13,073 nt of DNA from Fomitopsis serialis (Eukaryota > Basidiomycota > Agaricomycetes > Polyporales > Fomitopsidaceae), in assembly GCF_022376445.1 (NCBI RefSeq), contig NW_025955720.1:1-13073 (forward strand), read 5' to 3'. The notes under the pieces were generated by a model. That model made no database searches. It was not told where the DNA came from and was given only the letters and a program-made list of their open reading frames with translations. Each line of letters starts with the position of its first letter. The stretch's first letter is position 1. This document shows positions 1 through 8,949 of this stretch, in pieces. Both the position numbers and the translations under genes were made by a program.

Positions 1-1119
1 GGTATTCCATCTAATCATTTCATGCTGTTAGTTACGCGCCAGCATTACTCATAATTCACGGCATCGCTCACTACTTAGTATCACGGCACTTAATACGTTG
101 GAATGTCATACTTGTGTTCTTGCTCTAATCCGGTGGTTTCGGCGGAGTCGAAGGTCGGGACTCGGCTCAGTCCAGGCTAGTAATGCACCACAGCGTACGA
201 TGGGTGACCAGATGCCACTGAATCAAGCGTAGCATGCTGTTCCACTGATGTCGAAGAGCGAGCGCAGGGGTCCGCACGGCGCACGATGCAACTGCCAACA
301 GCCTGATTGAGTAGAAGAGTAAACCAAATATGGAAATATGCGTGGCACTCCCTGGTAGTTGCTGACATAAACATACTCACGTGAGCGTGGCGTCAGGGTT
401 AGGGCCTATCAGCTCGGGTTAGGAGAAACCAGGAGGCCACTTCAATGTAAAAGTCATTTGCTCTGCGCCCTATACATATATCAGTCCGTATTATGATGCT
501 CAGTAATCAATGGATCCTTTCAGGTAATTTATTACATGCATAGTACGTATATGGGCAGGTGAATGCCTCAAGCAACTCGTGGCCACCGGATAATGTGCGC
601 AGGCAGCCGGGCAAGCACGTCGATTGTCGGAAAGATTTGCAGAGAGCAACACCAAATTGTAACAAATGCTACTAATTGACAGGAATTCTCAGCGGCAGTG
701 AGTATTGGTAAAAATAGGTTTCGAACTCTTAACTTTTTCCTCCAGGAATGAACCACCAACAGATACAAACGGTACACCAGTGGAAAGTCATTATACGTAC
801 GTCTCATATTGATTCCAGAATTAGCTATTCAATCAGGTAATTCGTGTTGAGTATCTGTGCACTACTATGCTCCGATATCATCGCCGTTTTACTGAACGCA
901 GAAAATATGCATTAATACCCGATGCCACCGGAGCAAAGAACGCACACGACCAAACCACGCACGTTCTGGGAAGGCAGCGCTGGAGTAACCTCAATGCGTC
1001 GGGCGCATCGAGGCAGCCGTGAGACCGGTTTGCGAGACTATCACAGAGTGACGGTCTCACGCCGGCGACTAGTACATTGACGTACACCGCTCGACGCGTT
1101 CGAGGCGCTCGCACTGCTC
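1..1119. other. Gene-free left flank
   Basis: I see no supportable gene in this stretch. Open frames are short (under 80 codons), begin without a convincing ATG, and show no family motif or consistent splice structure on either strand. The first 900 bases are visibly more A/T-rich than the genes to the right. The last part is presumably the upstream control region of the aldehyde dehydrogenase. Confidence 0.6.
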
Positions 1120-1126
1120 TTATAAC
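1120..1126 (+). promoter_or_regulatory. Possible TATA-like element of the aldehyde dehydrogenase gene
   Basis: The string TTATAAC lies about 70 nt before the chosen ATG at 1193, a reasonable distance for a fungal core promoter with a short 5' leader. It is an imperfect TATA match and no other promoter element is evident, so this is a weak call. The ATG itself has a good context, ACAAAATG with A at -3. Confidence 0.3.
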
Positions 1127-1192
1127 TCAGACACCCGGGGGATACTCGTACCAAGCTCACTCCGCCCTGCTTTGCGACGCTTCGCAAACAAA

Positions 1193-3035
1193 ATGCCCAT
1201 ACCTGTTACGCCTCTGTTCATCGACGGCCAGGAGCGACCCTCTAGCACCGGCGCGTCGTTCGAGGTGCGGAATCCCTACTCTAATGAGGTAGTCGGCCGT
1301 GCTGCGGCGGCATCTAGTGATGATTGCCGTGATGCTGTCGCCGCTGCGTCTCGAGCATTCGCAGCCTGGGAGCAGACACCACCGGTCATGCGGGCTAGCA
1401 TCTTCCTCAAAGCCGCTGACATCCTCGAAACGGCGGAATACAGGGAGAAGCACACAGTAGCTGTGAAGGACGAGCTCGCCGCTGCGGATGCCATTATTGG
1501 AGGGGACTTCATGGGATCCATCATGTCTATCCGCGAGACCGCTGCAATCATCGCTGAGCTGAAGGGCGACAATGCACCGTCGCTGCTTGCCGGAGGATAC
1601 GCCGTAGTCCAGCGCCGAGCTATGGGAGTGATGTACGCATCTCGACAACCATCGAAGCCATGCGCGTGTTGCTGATAGCCTTGGTTCCAGCTTTGCGATT
1701 TCTCCGTGGAACGCGCCACTCGCGCTCAGTATCCGTGCCTGCATCGTCCCTATCCTCTGCGGTAACACTGTGGTTCTGAAAAGCTCCGAGGTAACTCCGC
1801 GGACCCAAGCGTTGGCCGTGGAGGTCCTCAAAAAGGCATGCCTTTCGAGCTGCATCTAACTAGTAGTACAAGCGTCACTCAGACTAAACACAGGCTGGCT
1901 TACCAAACGGAGTGCTCAACCTCATCAGCACAGCCAAGTCAGAAGCGCCTGTAAGAGTGGCCGAGATTATTGCACACCCAGCTGTCCGGAAGATCAACGT
2001 GCGCGATACACTGTGCCTTTGATACACGCTTGTTTGTCCGACGCTGATCAAATATATCCCAGTTCACAGGCGGCCCCAGAGTCGGACAAGCGATCGCAGT
2101 CGAGGCTGCACGGCACCTGAAACCGTGCGTCCTCGAGCTCGGTGGAAAGGCTGCGGTAGTGGTGAGTGTCAACCTACACACGCACTCACCGTCACTCACG
2201 AGCACGGCCGAACTAGGTCCTGGAGGACGCCGACCTTGAAACCGCCGCGAAGGCCATCGTCTTCGGAGCGCTGTTGAACTCAGGGCAGATCTGCATATCG
2301 ACCGAGCGCGTCATCGTCCAGCGGAGCGTCGCCGCCCAACTCTTGACAGCCGTTAAGAAGCAATTCTCCGAGTTGAGGGCAGGAGGTCCGGGGTGCTCGC
2401 TTGGTCCTCTGTTCTCGGAGGCGTCCGCGGAGCACGTCGTCGGCCTCATACGCGATGCCCAGAATGCGGGTGCTGAGGTACTCCTCGGAGACGGTAAGCG
2501 GGATGGTGCAGTGGTTCAGCCGCATATCGTCGCGAGGGTGACGCAGGACATGAAGCTGTGGCATAACGAGACGTTTGGTCCTGGTGAGTATCATCATTTC
2601 AAAGGGAGAAGTCACGAAGGTGTTTGCTGACCGATCATCAGTCGTCGTGTTCGTCGAGGTAGACAGCGTGGACGAGGCGGTCGAGAAAGCGAACGACACT
2701 GAGTACACGTTGATGGCTACCCTGTGGACCGAGAACGTTCATACCGCCTTCAACGTCGCCTCGCGCATTAGAGCAGGTGAGTGTTCACCCAAGAGACCTT
2801 TGTGCAGCGGAAACTGACCATCGATGTAGGCACCATCAACATCAACGGACAGAGCGTAAGCTCCGACAGTCGATTGGGTGGGCTTGGGTCAGTCTGTTGT
2901 CACTTGATGTAGCCTGCGGTGCTGACCTTTCAATATAGTGGCCCATCGGGCTATGGCCGATTCTCCGTGGCAGAATTCACGGATACCAGAAATCTCTTCT
3001 TCCATCCTTCCAAGCCCATGATTTATCCCCTGTAG
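1193..3035 (+). CDS. NAD(P)-dependent aldehyde dehydrogenase (vanillin/salicylaldehyde dehydrogenase-like), 8 exons
   Basis: This enzyme oxidises an aldehyde to the acid with NAD(P)+. It is probably cytosolic, since no signal peptide is seen. Exons: 1193-1632, 1691-1835, 1894-1998, 2063-2161, 2217-2583, 2642-2776, 2830-2887, 2939-3035. Spliced together they keep one frame for 482 codons (481 aa, the normal length of the family) and end at TAG 3033. Landmarks: SPWNAP with the oxyanion Asn154; Lys177 in VVLKSSE and a FTGG turn at 231, both for the cofactor; general base Glu255 in LELGGK; catalytic Cys289 in NSGQICISTER; Glu381 in ETFGP; and a C-terminal PSGYGR. The NSGQIC-STER wording resembles aromatic aldehyde dehydrogenases such as vanillin or salicylaldehyde dehydrogenase, but substrate is not provable here. 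Six of seven introns are GT-AG, 51-64 nt. Intron 2 (1836-1893) begins GC. The gene looks intact. Its nearest functional partner is the monooxygenase at 5854. Confidence 0.95.
1836..1893 (+). other. GC-AG intron with a weak donor (aldehyde dehydrogenase intron 2)
   Basis: The flanking protein joins as ...VLKK/AGLPNGVLN..., which is what the family requires, and this places the donor at GCATGC and the acceptor at CACAG. A CTAAAC branch-like motif lies about 10 nt before the acceptor. GC donors normally read GCAAGT, so this one is poor. No GT donor in the neighbourhood keeps the frame and the conserved residues. The in-frame continuation meets TAA at 1858, so it must be spliced for a full protein. 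Confidence 0.7.
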
Positions 3036-3530
3036 TAATAGTAATAGCAGTATCGATTCATCGATTCATGGGAGCCCCGAGCTGTCGCTCCCTTATGTGT
3101 TCACCAGGCGTGTAAGCGTGTTTAGATATCAGAGCTTGTAACTCACCGATGTATTTGCTGGTCAAAGTCCCACCACGTCAAGGTGCATCAGTCCTATCGC
3201 GAACGCAATGTCCTGAGATCAATGTGCATCAACATCGCATTGTGCAAGAGACTCACCTCTGTCTCTTTCGACAGCCACGACGCATCACCTGCTCAACTGC
3301 CCGTGTCTCGAGCTGTATTTTCCCCGCCCTTGTACACAAACTAAGCGCCGTCCGCCGAGACGACATTGGCGCTTAAATAGTATGGTCAACCTCCACTACG
3401 CGTGAATCGCCTCCACTGTTTTTCTCGACTGAAGAAAGTCAAAGATCGTACTGGCCCGAGCGTTATGTGTGATGCTTACACTCGTTGGGCGTCAGTGTTA
3501 CCGAAGCTGTGACTGCATCATTATGGGCGC
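3036..3530. other. Intergenic region after the aldehyde dehydrogenase
   Basis: No gene is supported. Immediately after the stop codon there is a short simple repeat (TAGTAATAGTAATAG, 3033-3047) and a tandem ATCGATTC duplication at about 3052-3067, both within the likely 3' UTR. The remaining open frames are short and carry no recognisable motif. Confidence 0.5.
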
Positions 3531-3531
3531 T

Positions 3532-3549
3532 CGGCATACCTGCATATGT
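3532..3549 (+). repeat. Upstream flank shared by the two tRNA-His copies, copy A
   Basis: This 18-nt block is repeated with one difference (A to G) at 4178-4195. In both places it starts exactly 43 nt before the first base of the tRNA-like sequence. The match extends more loosely about 20 nt further upstream. The identical spacing indicates that the two tRNA copies arose by duplication of a unit that included 5' flank. Confidence 0.75.
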
Positions 3550-3574
3550 TGGGGACGAAACAAGTTCCTGTACC

Positions 3575-3680
3575 GTTTCCGTCGATTAGTGGTCAGATCA
3601 TCACGTTGTGGTGCGCTCGAATACTTACACGTCTAGAGCACAGAACCGTGGAGACGAGGGCTCGACTCCCTCCGGAAACA
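3575..3680 (+). tRNA. tRNA-His (anticodon GTG) with a 34-nt intron
   Basis: The sequence folds as a full cloverleaf. Acceptor GTTTCCG (3575-3581) pairs perfectly with CGGAAAC (3673-3679), and the discriminator is A 3680. The D stem GATT/GATC carries the usual A14, G18G19 and A21. The anticodon stem TCACG (3601-3605) pairs with CGTGG (3647-3651). U33 is followed by anticodon GTG (3608-3610). T stem GAGGG/CCCTC (3656-3660/3668-3672) is perfect, with T-loop CTCGACT. The 34-nt intron 3612-3645 sits after position 37, the standard nuclear site, and contains CAC that can pair with the anticodon. Internal A and B boxes are present; the B box has one change, C for T at position 54, which is unusual. 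A Pol III T-run follows five bases after the end. The G at -1 needed by histidyl-tRNA would be added after transcription, as in other eukaryotes. Confidence 0.85.
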
Positions 3681-3684
3681 TTCC

Positions 3685-3689
3685 TTTTT
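3685..3689 (+). terminator. RNA polymerase III terminator of the tRNA-His gene
   Basis: A run of five T residues lies four bases after the discriminator base of the tRNA. That is the normal Pol III stop signal and supports this copy being transcribable. Confidence 0.75.
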
Positions 3690-3822
3690 GACGAAGCACC
3701 GTTGTTGACTTGGAAATGCAGCAGGCAATCCTATATTGTGACGCCAATGTTCGGGTGCATGAGCGTACGGATCTGGAGAGAGTGAGAGAGCCTAATGCCG
3801 AGTGTTCTGGTGTGTGTGCATG

Positions 3823-4171
3823 GTCATTCGTGCTGTTCATGGACCACACTTCAAGTCGATCACCCTGAAGATGCAAGGAGAGACCACTATGTTTGCGTCA
3901 ATGTTCTATCTTCTCAGTGGCAACGACGATCTCGCGTTCGCCAATCACACCTATGTACCCAGCAATTTCATGAAGACGCAGAGCTGGCGGCGATAGCCAT
4001 GTGTCCTATCAAAAGGAGCACGGCTCGTTGAAGGAGCATATCTGGGATGGTTTCATCGTCATCATTAGGTTGTGATGTATAGGTGACAGCCACTACGGCT
4101 CACCGTACTTTGAGGCCTATGGCACCGATGTTGGGTACTCAATCAACTGCAAGTTATGCATACATCAATGA
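3823..4171 (+). pseudogene. Broken coding islands of unknown origin between the two tRNA copies
   Basis: Three stretches read like protein but lie in different frames. The first (about 3823-3996) ends at a TAG after a segment containing GPHFKSITLKMQGET and GNDDLAFANHTYVPSNF. The second (about 3984-4060) starts GGDSHVSYQKEHGSLKEH. The third (4082-4171) starts GDSHYGSPYFEAYGTDVG. The repeated GDSH at the start of the second and third islands may reflect an internal duplication. No intron arrangement I tried joins all three, so I treat them as a decayed gene or element fragment. I do not recognise the family. It could also be a fortunate run of open frame. Confidence 0.3.
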
Positions 4172-4177
4172 GGCGTT

Positions 4178-4195
4178 CGGCATACCTGCGTATGT
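4178..4195 (+). repeat. Upstream flank shared by the two tRNA-His copies, copy B
   Basis: This is the second copy of the 18-nt block at 3532-3549, with one substitution, again 43 nt before the tRNA-like sequence that follows. The offset between copies is 646 nt. Confidence 0.75.
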
Positions 4196-4220
4196 CGTGC
4201 GCACAACACTGACCATCATA

Positions 4221-4334
4221 TCTTCCCGTCAAGTAGTGACAGTGGTCAAATCATCACGTCGTGGCTTCGTCGTGGTTCCGATAGAAGTCAGCCGCCGAAT
4301 TGCGGGGACGAGGACTCGATTCTCTCCGGAAGAA
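4221..4334 (+). pseudogene. Decayed tRNA-His copy
   Basis: It aligns along its length with the tRNA-His gene at 3575. Shared blocks include AGTGGTCA-ATCATCACGT-GTGG around the D arm and anticodon, and GACGAGG-CTCGA around the T arm. The GTG triplet is at 4261-4263, but universal U33 is C (4260). The D-arm region carries about seven extra bases, the anticodon stem has a mismatch, position 53 pairs badly, and position 7-66 is C-C. No run of four or more T follows nearby. The outer acceptor pairs stay complementary although both partners changed (TCTTCC 4221-4226 with GGAAGA 4328-4333). I therefore call it a tRNA pseudogene that once evolved under pairing constraint. Confidence 0.7.
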
Positions 4335-4339
4335 ACATG

Positions 4340-5170
4340 GGTTGGGAACTTCTGCCTATCCTCCCTTTGCACCTGCGTAGAGTACGGGGCACATGCCTTA
4401 GACGAGCGGTATAAGGAGTCGATTTATATGACGCATTCTTTCGCGGATCCTTGCTCACTGTGAATTCATGACCTGTCTCAGGCTGTCTGCCTCGGGCCGA
4501 GTCGAGTAGTGCTGAGGCTACCACAGCGTGACTTCAAGTTCTGTGTCATGAGTACTAGGCTAGCAGAAGCTTCGGATTATTCACTCAGTTAAGCATAGAG
4601 AAGTTACGCCGCCGCGATGTTGAAGGTGTCTGAGATCAAGAACCCACCGTAAGTTAGAGGTCATTGTGGACGCGCCTCATTCGGGAGATGCCGGAAAGCA
4701 AGCGCTTTGCACACGTCACGTCGTCGCCTCTTTGTCTCGGACTTCCTCCTGGTCGACGTCAATTGACTCTGAGGCTGCTATATCCTAGTTTTATTGCCGG
4801 GTGCTTGATATGCTAACGAAAGGTCCCCTTGAATGTCTTGAAGCCATACTTACAATGCTTCCCTCGGGACAACAGGGTGAGGGCTAGAGTGGGGGTCAAA
4901 CGACCTCTTCTGATGTTCAACTCGTGAGATGTGAGTACTTACTTCAATATACTTGCGCTCAAAAAGCCTCCAATGTTGAGTCTGCAAGGGGTTGGCATCA
5001 GTGCTGAACGCTTTCAAGTTTCTCATTGTCGTGAGTATTATTGACGTTGTTTATGTTATTCGCCTTTAACCCGGCTTCGTGTCTACAACAGATTCTACCT
5101 GCTATCACGATGTGCAGCATTCACCGGCTCAAAATCGGCATCTCCTCGAGCGTGAACCTCATTGCTCATA
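4340..5170. other. Intergenic region without a recognisable gene
   Basis: No open frame with family motifs, consistent splicing or strong coding character was found on either strand. The longest frames here are under 130 codons and overlap the tRNA pseudogene or the next remnant. Confidence 0.5.
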
Positions 5171-5174
5171 ACAG

Positions 5175-5601
5175 TTTGCTCCCTACGGCAAAGCCGTTCC
5201 CCATCGATATCTCACAAGTGATTTGTCGGCTGTGTTCCAGGAGTTTGAAGGGCCATACGCCACCCGGGTCGCATCGCGCCACACCAATGGAAGCAACCTG
5301 TTACCTATACACGGCTATGCACAATAAAGCTCGTGATCTACCGATGATTCTCCACATCGTCTTGTCAGACGTAGTTCCGAGTCGCGGAGGATCCCAAGTG
5401 TAACACAAGGTGTGGAGGCCCCGGGAGCCCCCGACAGTCTCGTCATGCGGTCCCTGAGCCGCTGCGTGATAACAGTGAGTTTAGTCAAATCATCGGAAAG
5501 CCGTAACCTATCACTTCGTCGTCTTTGCATCCCAGGAACAGACTCGACAAGAATGGGCAATTATATCGGTCAACGGGGATGTCAAGGTCGACTCGGACTA
5601 A
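5175..5601 (+). pseudogene. Remnant of the 3' end of an unrecognised spliced gene
   Basis: From TTT at 5175, just after an ACAG acceptor-like end, a single frame runs 300 nt to 5474, broken only by TAA at 5325 and TGA at 5334. Before the stops it reads FAPYGKAVPHRYLTSDLSAV and a segment with EFEGPYATRVASRHTNGSN. After them it continues in the same frame with VTQGVEAPGAPDSLVMRSLS. A well-formed 61-nt GT-AG intron (5475-5535, GTGAGT...CCCAG) keeps phase 0 into a last exon EQTRQEWAIISVNGDVKVDSD ending at TAA 5599-5601. A conserved intron and stop with two stops in the body suggest a pseudogene; a missed intron over the stops is the alternative. I do not recognise the family. It sits directly upstream of the flavin monooxygenase gene. 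Confidence 0.4.
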
Positions 5602-5792
5602 GTGTGGGCTCAAGAACGCAGAACCATAACTATATCAGCACCCACACGTCTTCCCTGAACTGTGCCGTTATACACACTTCTAAAACCGCTCACGGGGTCT
5701 TGTTCCGGCGCCCTGAATACCACGAGAACACGGGTGCTGCTTTCGGGCTTACGTAGTGGCACAGGGTTTGTAGGATGACTATCAGCGGACCC

Positions 5793-5800
5793 TATAAATA
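5793..5800 (+). promoter_or_regulatory. TATA box of the flavin monooxygenase gene
   Basis: TATAAATA is a canonical TATA box. It lies 61 nt before the ATG at 5854, so a transcript starting about 30 nt downstream would have a short leader of roughly 30 nt. Both motif and spacing support the chosen start codon and its tiny 10-nt first coding exon. Confidence 0.7.
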
Positions 5801-5853
5801 GTGGGCAAGAGTCGTATGGTGAACAATTCATCTTACCCTCCAGCAGACGCAGT

Positions 5854-8506
5854 ATGAGTGACGGTCCGTGACCTCAGTCAAGACTAATTTGTGCGAGCTT
5901 GCTTCTGAGTGAGTTACAGGGAATCAGACGCGCTCCACCCGCTTTGAGCTGGGCGACTTCGCTATCGACGAGTATAGGCCAATCAAGGTCGTTTGCGTTG
6001 GCGCGGGCTTCAGCGGGATTTTGGCCGCGATCAGGCAAGTATCCGCTTTCGATTCGTAGGCGCGAATACCTGATAATGACTGCTTTCATCAGGTTTCCTC
6101 AGAAGATCCCGAACGTCGACCTCACGATATATGAACGAAACAATGGCATAGGCGGAACATGGTTCACGAATCGGTTCCCGTACGTCCACATATCATCCGA
6201 TTTGTTAATCGCCCGCTCAGCGAACCAACACAGGGGATTGGCATGCGATATTCTGTCCCATTGCGTACGGTACCAATCCCGCACATGCATCGCATAACTG
6301 ACTGGCAGATTCACAGTACCAATTGACATTCGAGTCCAAGGTACGCCATTCATACACTCAGCGTTATTCCATCAGTTCACGTAAATCCAGACAGACTGGT
6401 CGAGCTTCTACGCACCGGGTCCCGAGATTCTCGCATACATCCAATCGGTAGTTGATAAGTACAAGCTCATGCCCTACATCAAACTGCAGCACGAAATCCT
6501 ACATGCGCGTTTCGACGAGCCCTCCGGGAAGTGGCATCTGCGCATCCGCCGGCGTACCGGTGCAGGCGCCCAAGGCGAGCCGACATACGAGGAGTTCACA
6601 GACACGGCGGACGTCTTCATTTCTGCGCTCGGGATATTTAGCAAGTGGTCTTGGCCGGACATCGAGGGCCTGAAGGACTTTGGCGGGAAGCTGATGCATA
6701 GCGCTGAATTCGGGGAAGAGAACCAACACTGGCGAGATGTTGTCAAGGAATGGAAGGACAAGAGAGTTGGTGTCATCGGGGTCGTGAGTGAAGACAGCGC
6801 GTCTGCTTGACCTATCAAGATGGACTTACCTTGTGCGTCATCAGGGTTCCACTGCGATACAGATTGTGCCGGCGCTGCAGCCTCACGTTAAGCAGGTCGT
6901 GAATTACGTGCGAGGGAAGGCATGGATCTGTCCCCCATTCGCCAGCTCGAGGCTCGCGGAACTTGTGCAACGCAACCCCGACGCGGAGAACTGTGAGCCA
7001 TATCTGCATGCTAGGTTCTTCGCGCGTAATCGAAGTCTTTTCCCTTAGACGCCTTCACCGACGACGACAAGGAGAAACTACGGGATCCTACCTTCTACAA
7101 GTCTTTCCGGCGCGACCTCCAAGCAGACGTGAATGTGAGCATTCCATACACGGCATCGCTCCTCGTCCGGGCCTTCTAACCCTGTGTAGTCTCTTGACAA
7201 AGCCATTCTTGCTGGAACCGAGTGGCAGGAGCAGCGCAGGGCGGAGGTGGAAGCGCATATGCGGCAGAAGCTGGCGAAGAAACCGTGGATAGCAGATCAG
7301 CGTAAGTGCGGCTCTCGTCTCGTCTCCGAGAATCAGGGAAGCTTACCTCCACCACGCAGTCATACCTGACTACGGCGTAGCTTGTCGGCGTCTGACGCCT
7401 GGCCCAGGATACTTGGAGGCGTTGTGCCAGGACAATGTCTGTCATGTGTCGTTCGAAAATGACTGATCACTGACTTGCGTCGTGGTACTGCGCAGGTGGA
7501 CTTCGTGTCGTCGCCTATCAAGCGAGTGACGAAGGATGGCATCGAGACTTCGGATGGAAAGAAGCAAGACCTTGATGTTATCATCTGTGCAACTGGTACG
7601 CTCACTGCTCCTGCTTGTGTTGCCATGGCCCAACACGTATATCTCCTGCTTGCAGGCTATGACTACGCCTTCCAGCTGAATTTCCCTATCATCGGCCGCT
7701 CAGGTGTTTCGATCCAGGAGAAATGGCAGCCCTACCCGACGACCTACATGGCTGTCTGCGTTGATGGCTTCCCCAACTGGTTCATGACCATGGGCCCCAA
7801 CTCCTGCGTCAGCTCTGGCTCACAGCTTACTCTGATCGAACGTCAAATCGATTACATGGTCGAGGTGACCATGAAGATGCAACGTGAGCGCCTGAAGAGC
7901 ATTGAGGTGAAGCGAGAGGCTGTCAAGGCGTTCGACGACTATATCGAGGTATAGTGTCTTTGTACAGAGTGGTTGCAGCGATCTAAGGGTTCTTTCATTT
8001 AGAACTACTTCCCGAAGGTCAGGCTTGAAGCCTACTGATTGATGAATCAAGGAACTAACAATTGTGCAGACTGTGTTCACTCAGGGTTGTAGGTCTTGGT
8101 ATAAGCGCGGTCAAGAGGAAGGTCGCATTGTTGCTCTCTGGCCGGGTGGGTGCATCCTGCCCTATCGCTTCTACATGCAACCTTTACGATTGACGTGTTC
8201 GATGCAGGCTCGACGCTTCACACCATCCGTGCGCTGCAGTATCCTCGATGGGAAGACTTCAACTACGAGCGCGCAGATGATGTCGACAACTGTCTCTATT
8301 GGTTTGGCAACGGGCAGACGTACAACGAGAAGACCATGACCGGTGACAGTGCGTCTCCTCAAGCTCGCTGTGTTCCCATTTCATGAATTATTTGTATTTT
8401 CAGGAGCGTGGTATCTTACGGACGGCGTTGTGGACTATCCTCCTGGTAAGTATCTCTTTTGACGTCTCAACTCCGATTGCTAATCTTTGCTACAGTGCCG
8501 CAGTAA
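5854..8506 (+). CDS. Baeyer-Villiger-type FAD/NADPH monooxygenase, 17 exons
   Basis: A class B flavoprotein that uses FAD, NADPH and O2 to oxygenate a ketone, aldehyde or heteroatom. Exons: 5854-5863, 5920-6034, 6093-6179, 6234-6264, 6317-6340, 6391-6783, 6845-6992, 7049-7134, 7190-7301, 7360-7436, 7496-7595, 7656-7948, 8003-8017, 8070-8145, 8208-8348, 8404-8445, 8496-8506. They sum to 1761 nt in one frame: 586 aa, normal for the family. Motifs: FAD-binding GAGFSG 31-36; acidic ribose ligand Glu56; Baeyer-Villiger motif GTWFTNRFPGLACD 63-76, an exact match to [AG]GxWxxxx[FY]P[GM]xxxD; a second fingerprint FGGKLMHSAEF 186-196, fitting FxGxxxHxxxW except that the last Trp is Phe; NADPH-binding GVGSTA 219-224; and DVIICATGYD around 393-397. 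All 16 introns are 50-62 nt; intron 2 is GC-AG. No transmembrane segment is seen. It converges on the P450 gene. Product and substrate are unknown; N- or S-oxidation cannot be excluded. Confidence 0.95.
6035..6092 (+). other. GC-AG intron (flavin monooxygenase intron 2)
   Basis: The donor is GCAAGT, the usual form of a functional GC donor, and the acceptor is CATCAG. Splicing joins ...LAAIR to FPQKIP... directly after the FAD-binding helix, which is the expected family sequence. Reading through instead meets an in-frame stop. Confidence 0.85.
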
Positions 8507-8949
8507 CGACCTTTAGAATTGTATACTACATAGCTGCTATTACATACATATCGTGCGGACAGCACCAATCAGGTTGATCGTTACTCGGCCCCCAGTAGCC
8601 ATGAACCACATCGGCTGGTAGGCATAAACCGCAGCAGCAGGCCGTTGCCAGCTGGAGAATGCCTCAAACTGGAAACCTTTTTATGATGGTTCAGACATGC
8701 GCGTGTCATGAAGACCCGCCTCAGTCTCAAGTTCGACTGATACATGGGAAATTCCCAAAAATAATCAGCGGTCGATGTTATGGTCAAACAGCCTGCATAT
8801 CTGTCTGCGACCACTACACGCCCCTATTCTCTCTGCCAGCACTAGATCCGTGCATGACAAGCATCAACGGTACATTTCGTCACTGACCAGCCATTTTGAC
8901 ACATTGAGGTACCATGTGTATATGTGCCGGTACTAGGAACACAGCCTAC
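8507..8949. other. 3' flank of the flavin monooxygenase, no gene seen
   Basis: This stretch follows the monooxygenase stop codon and should contain its 3' UTR and polyadenylation site. Short frames on both strands lack motifs or plausible splice structure. I see no RNA gene or repeat. Confidence 0.5.

Noticed and set aside
394..406. Telomere-like AGGGTTAGGG
   Set aside because: Only about one and a half TTAGGG units are present, with a single imperfect relative 20 nt away; not a telomeric array.
1157..1855. 232-codon open frame on the minus strand
   Set aside because: It is antisense to exons 1-2 of the aldehyde dehydrogenase and has no motif; it also crosses a well-supported intron.
3033..3067. 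Simple repeats TAGTAATAG and ATCGATTC after the aldehyde dehydrogenase stop
   Set aside because: Two-copy low-complexity repeats in a probable 3' UTR; not distinctive enough to be a functional element.
5041..5403. Plus-strand open frame of 120 codons
   Set aside because: It lies in another frame over the remnant at 5175-5601, which has a conserved intron and stop; no motif supports the longer frame.
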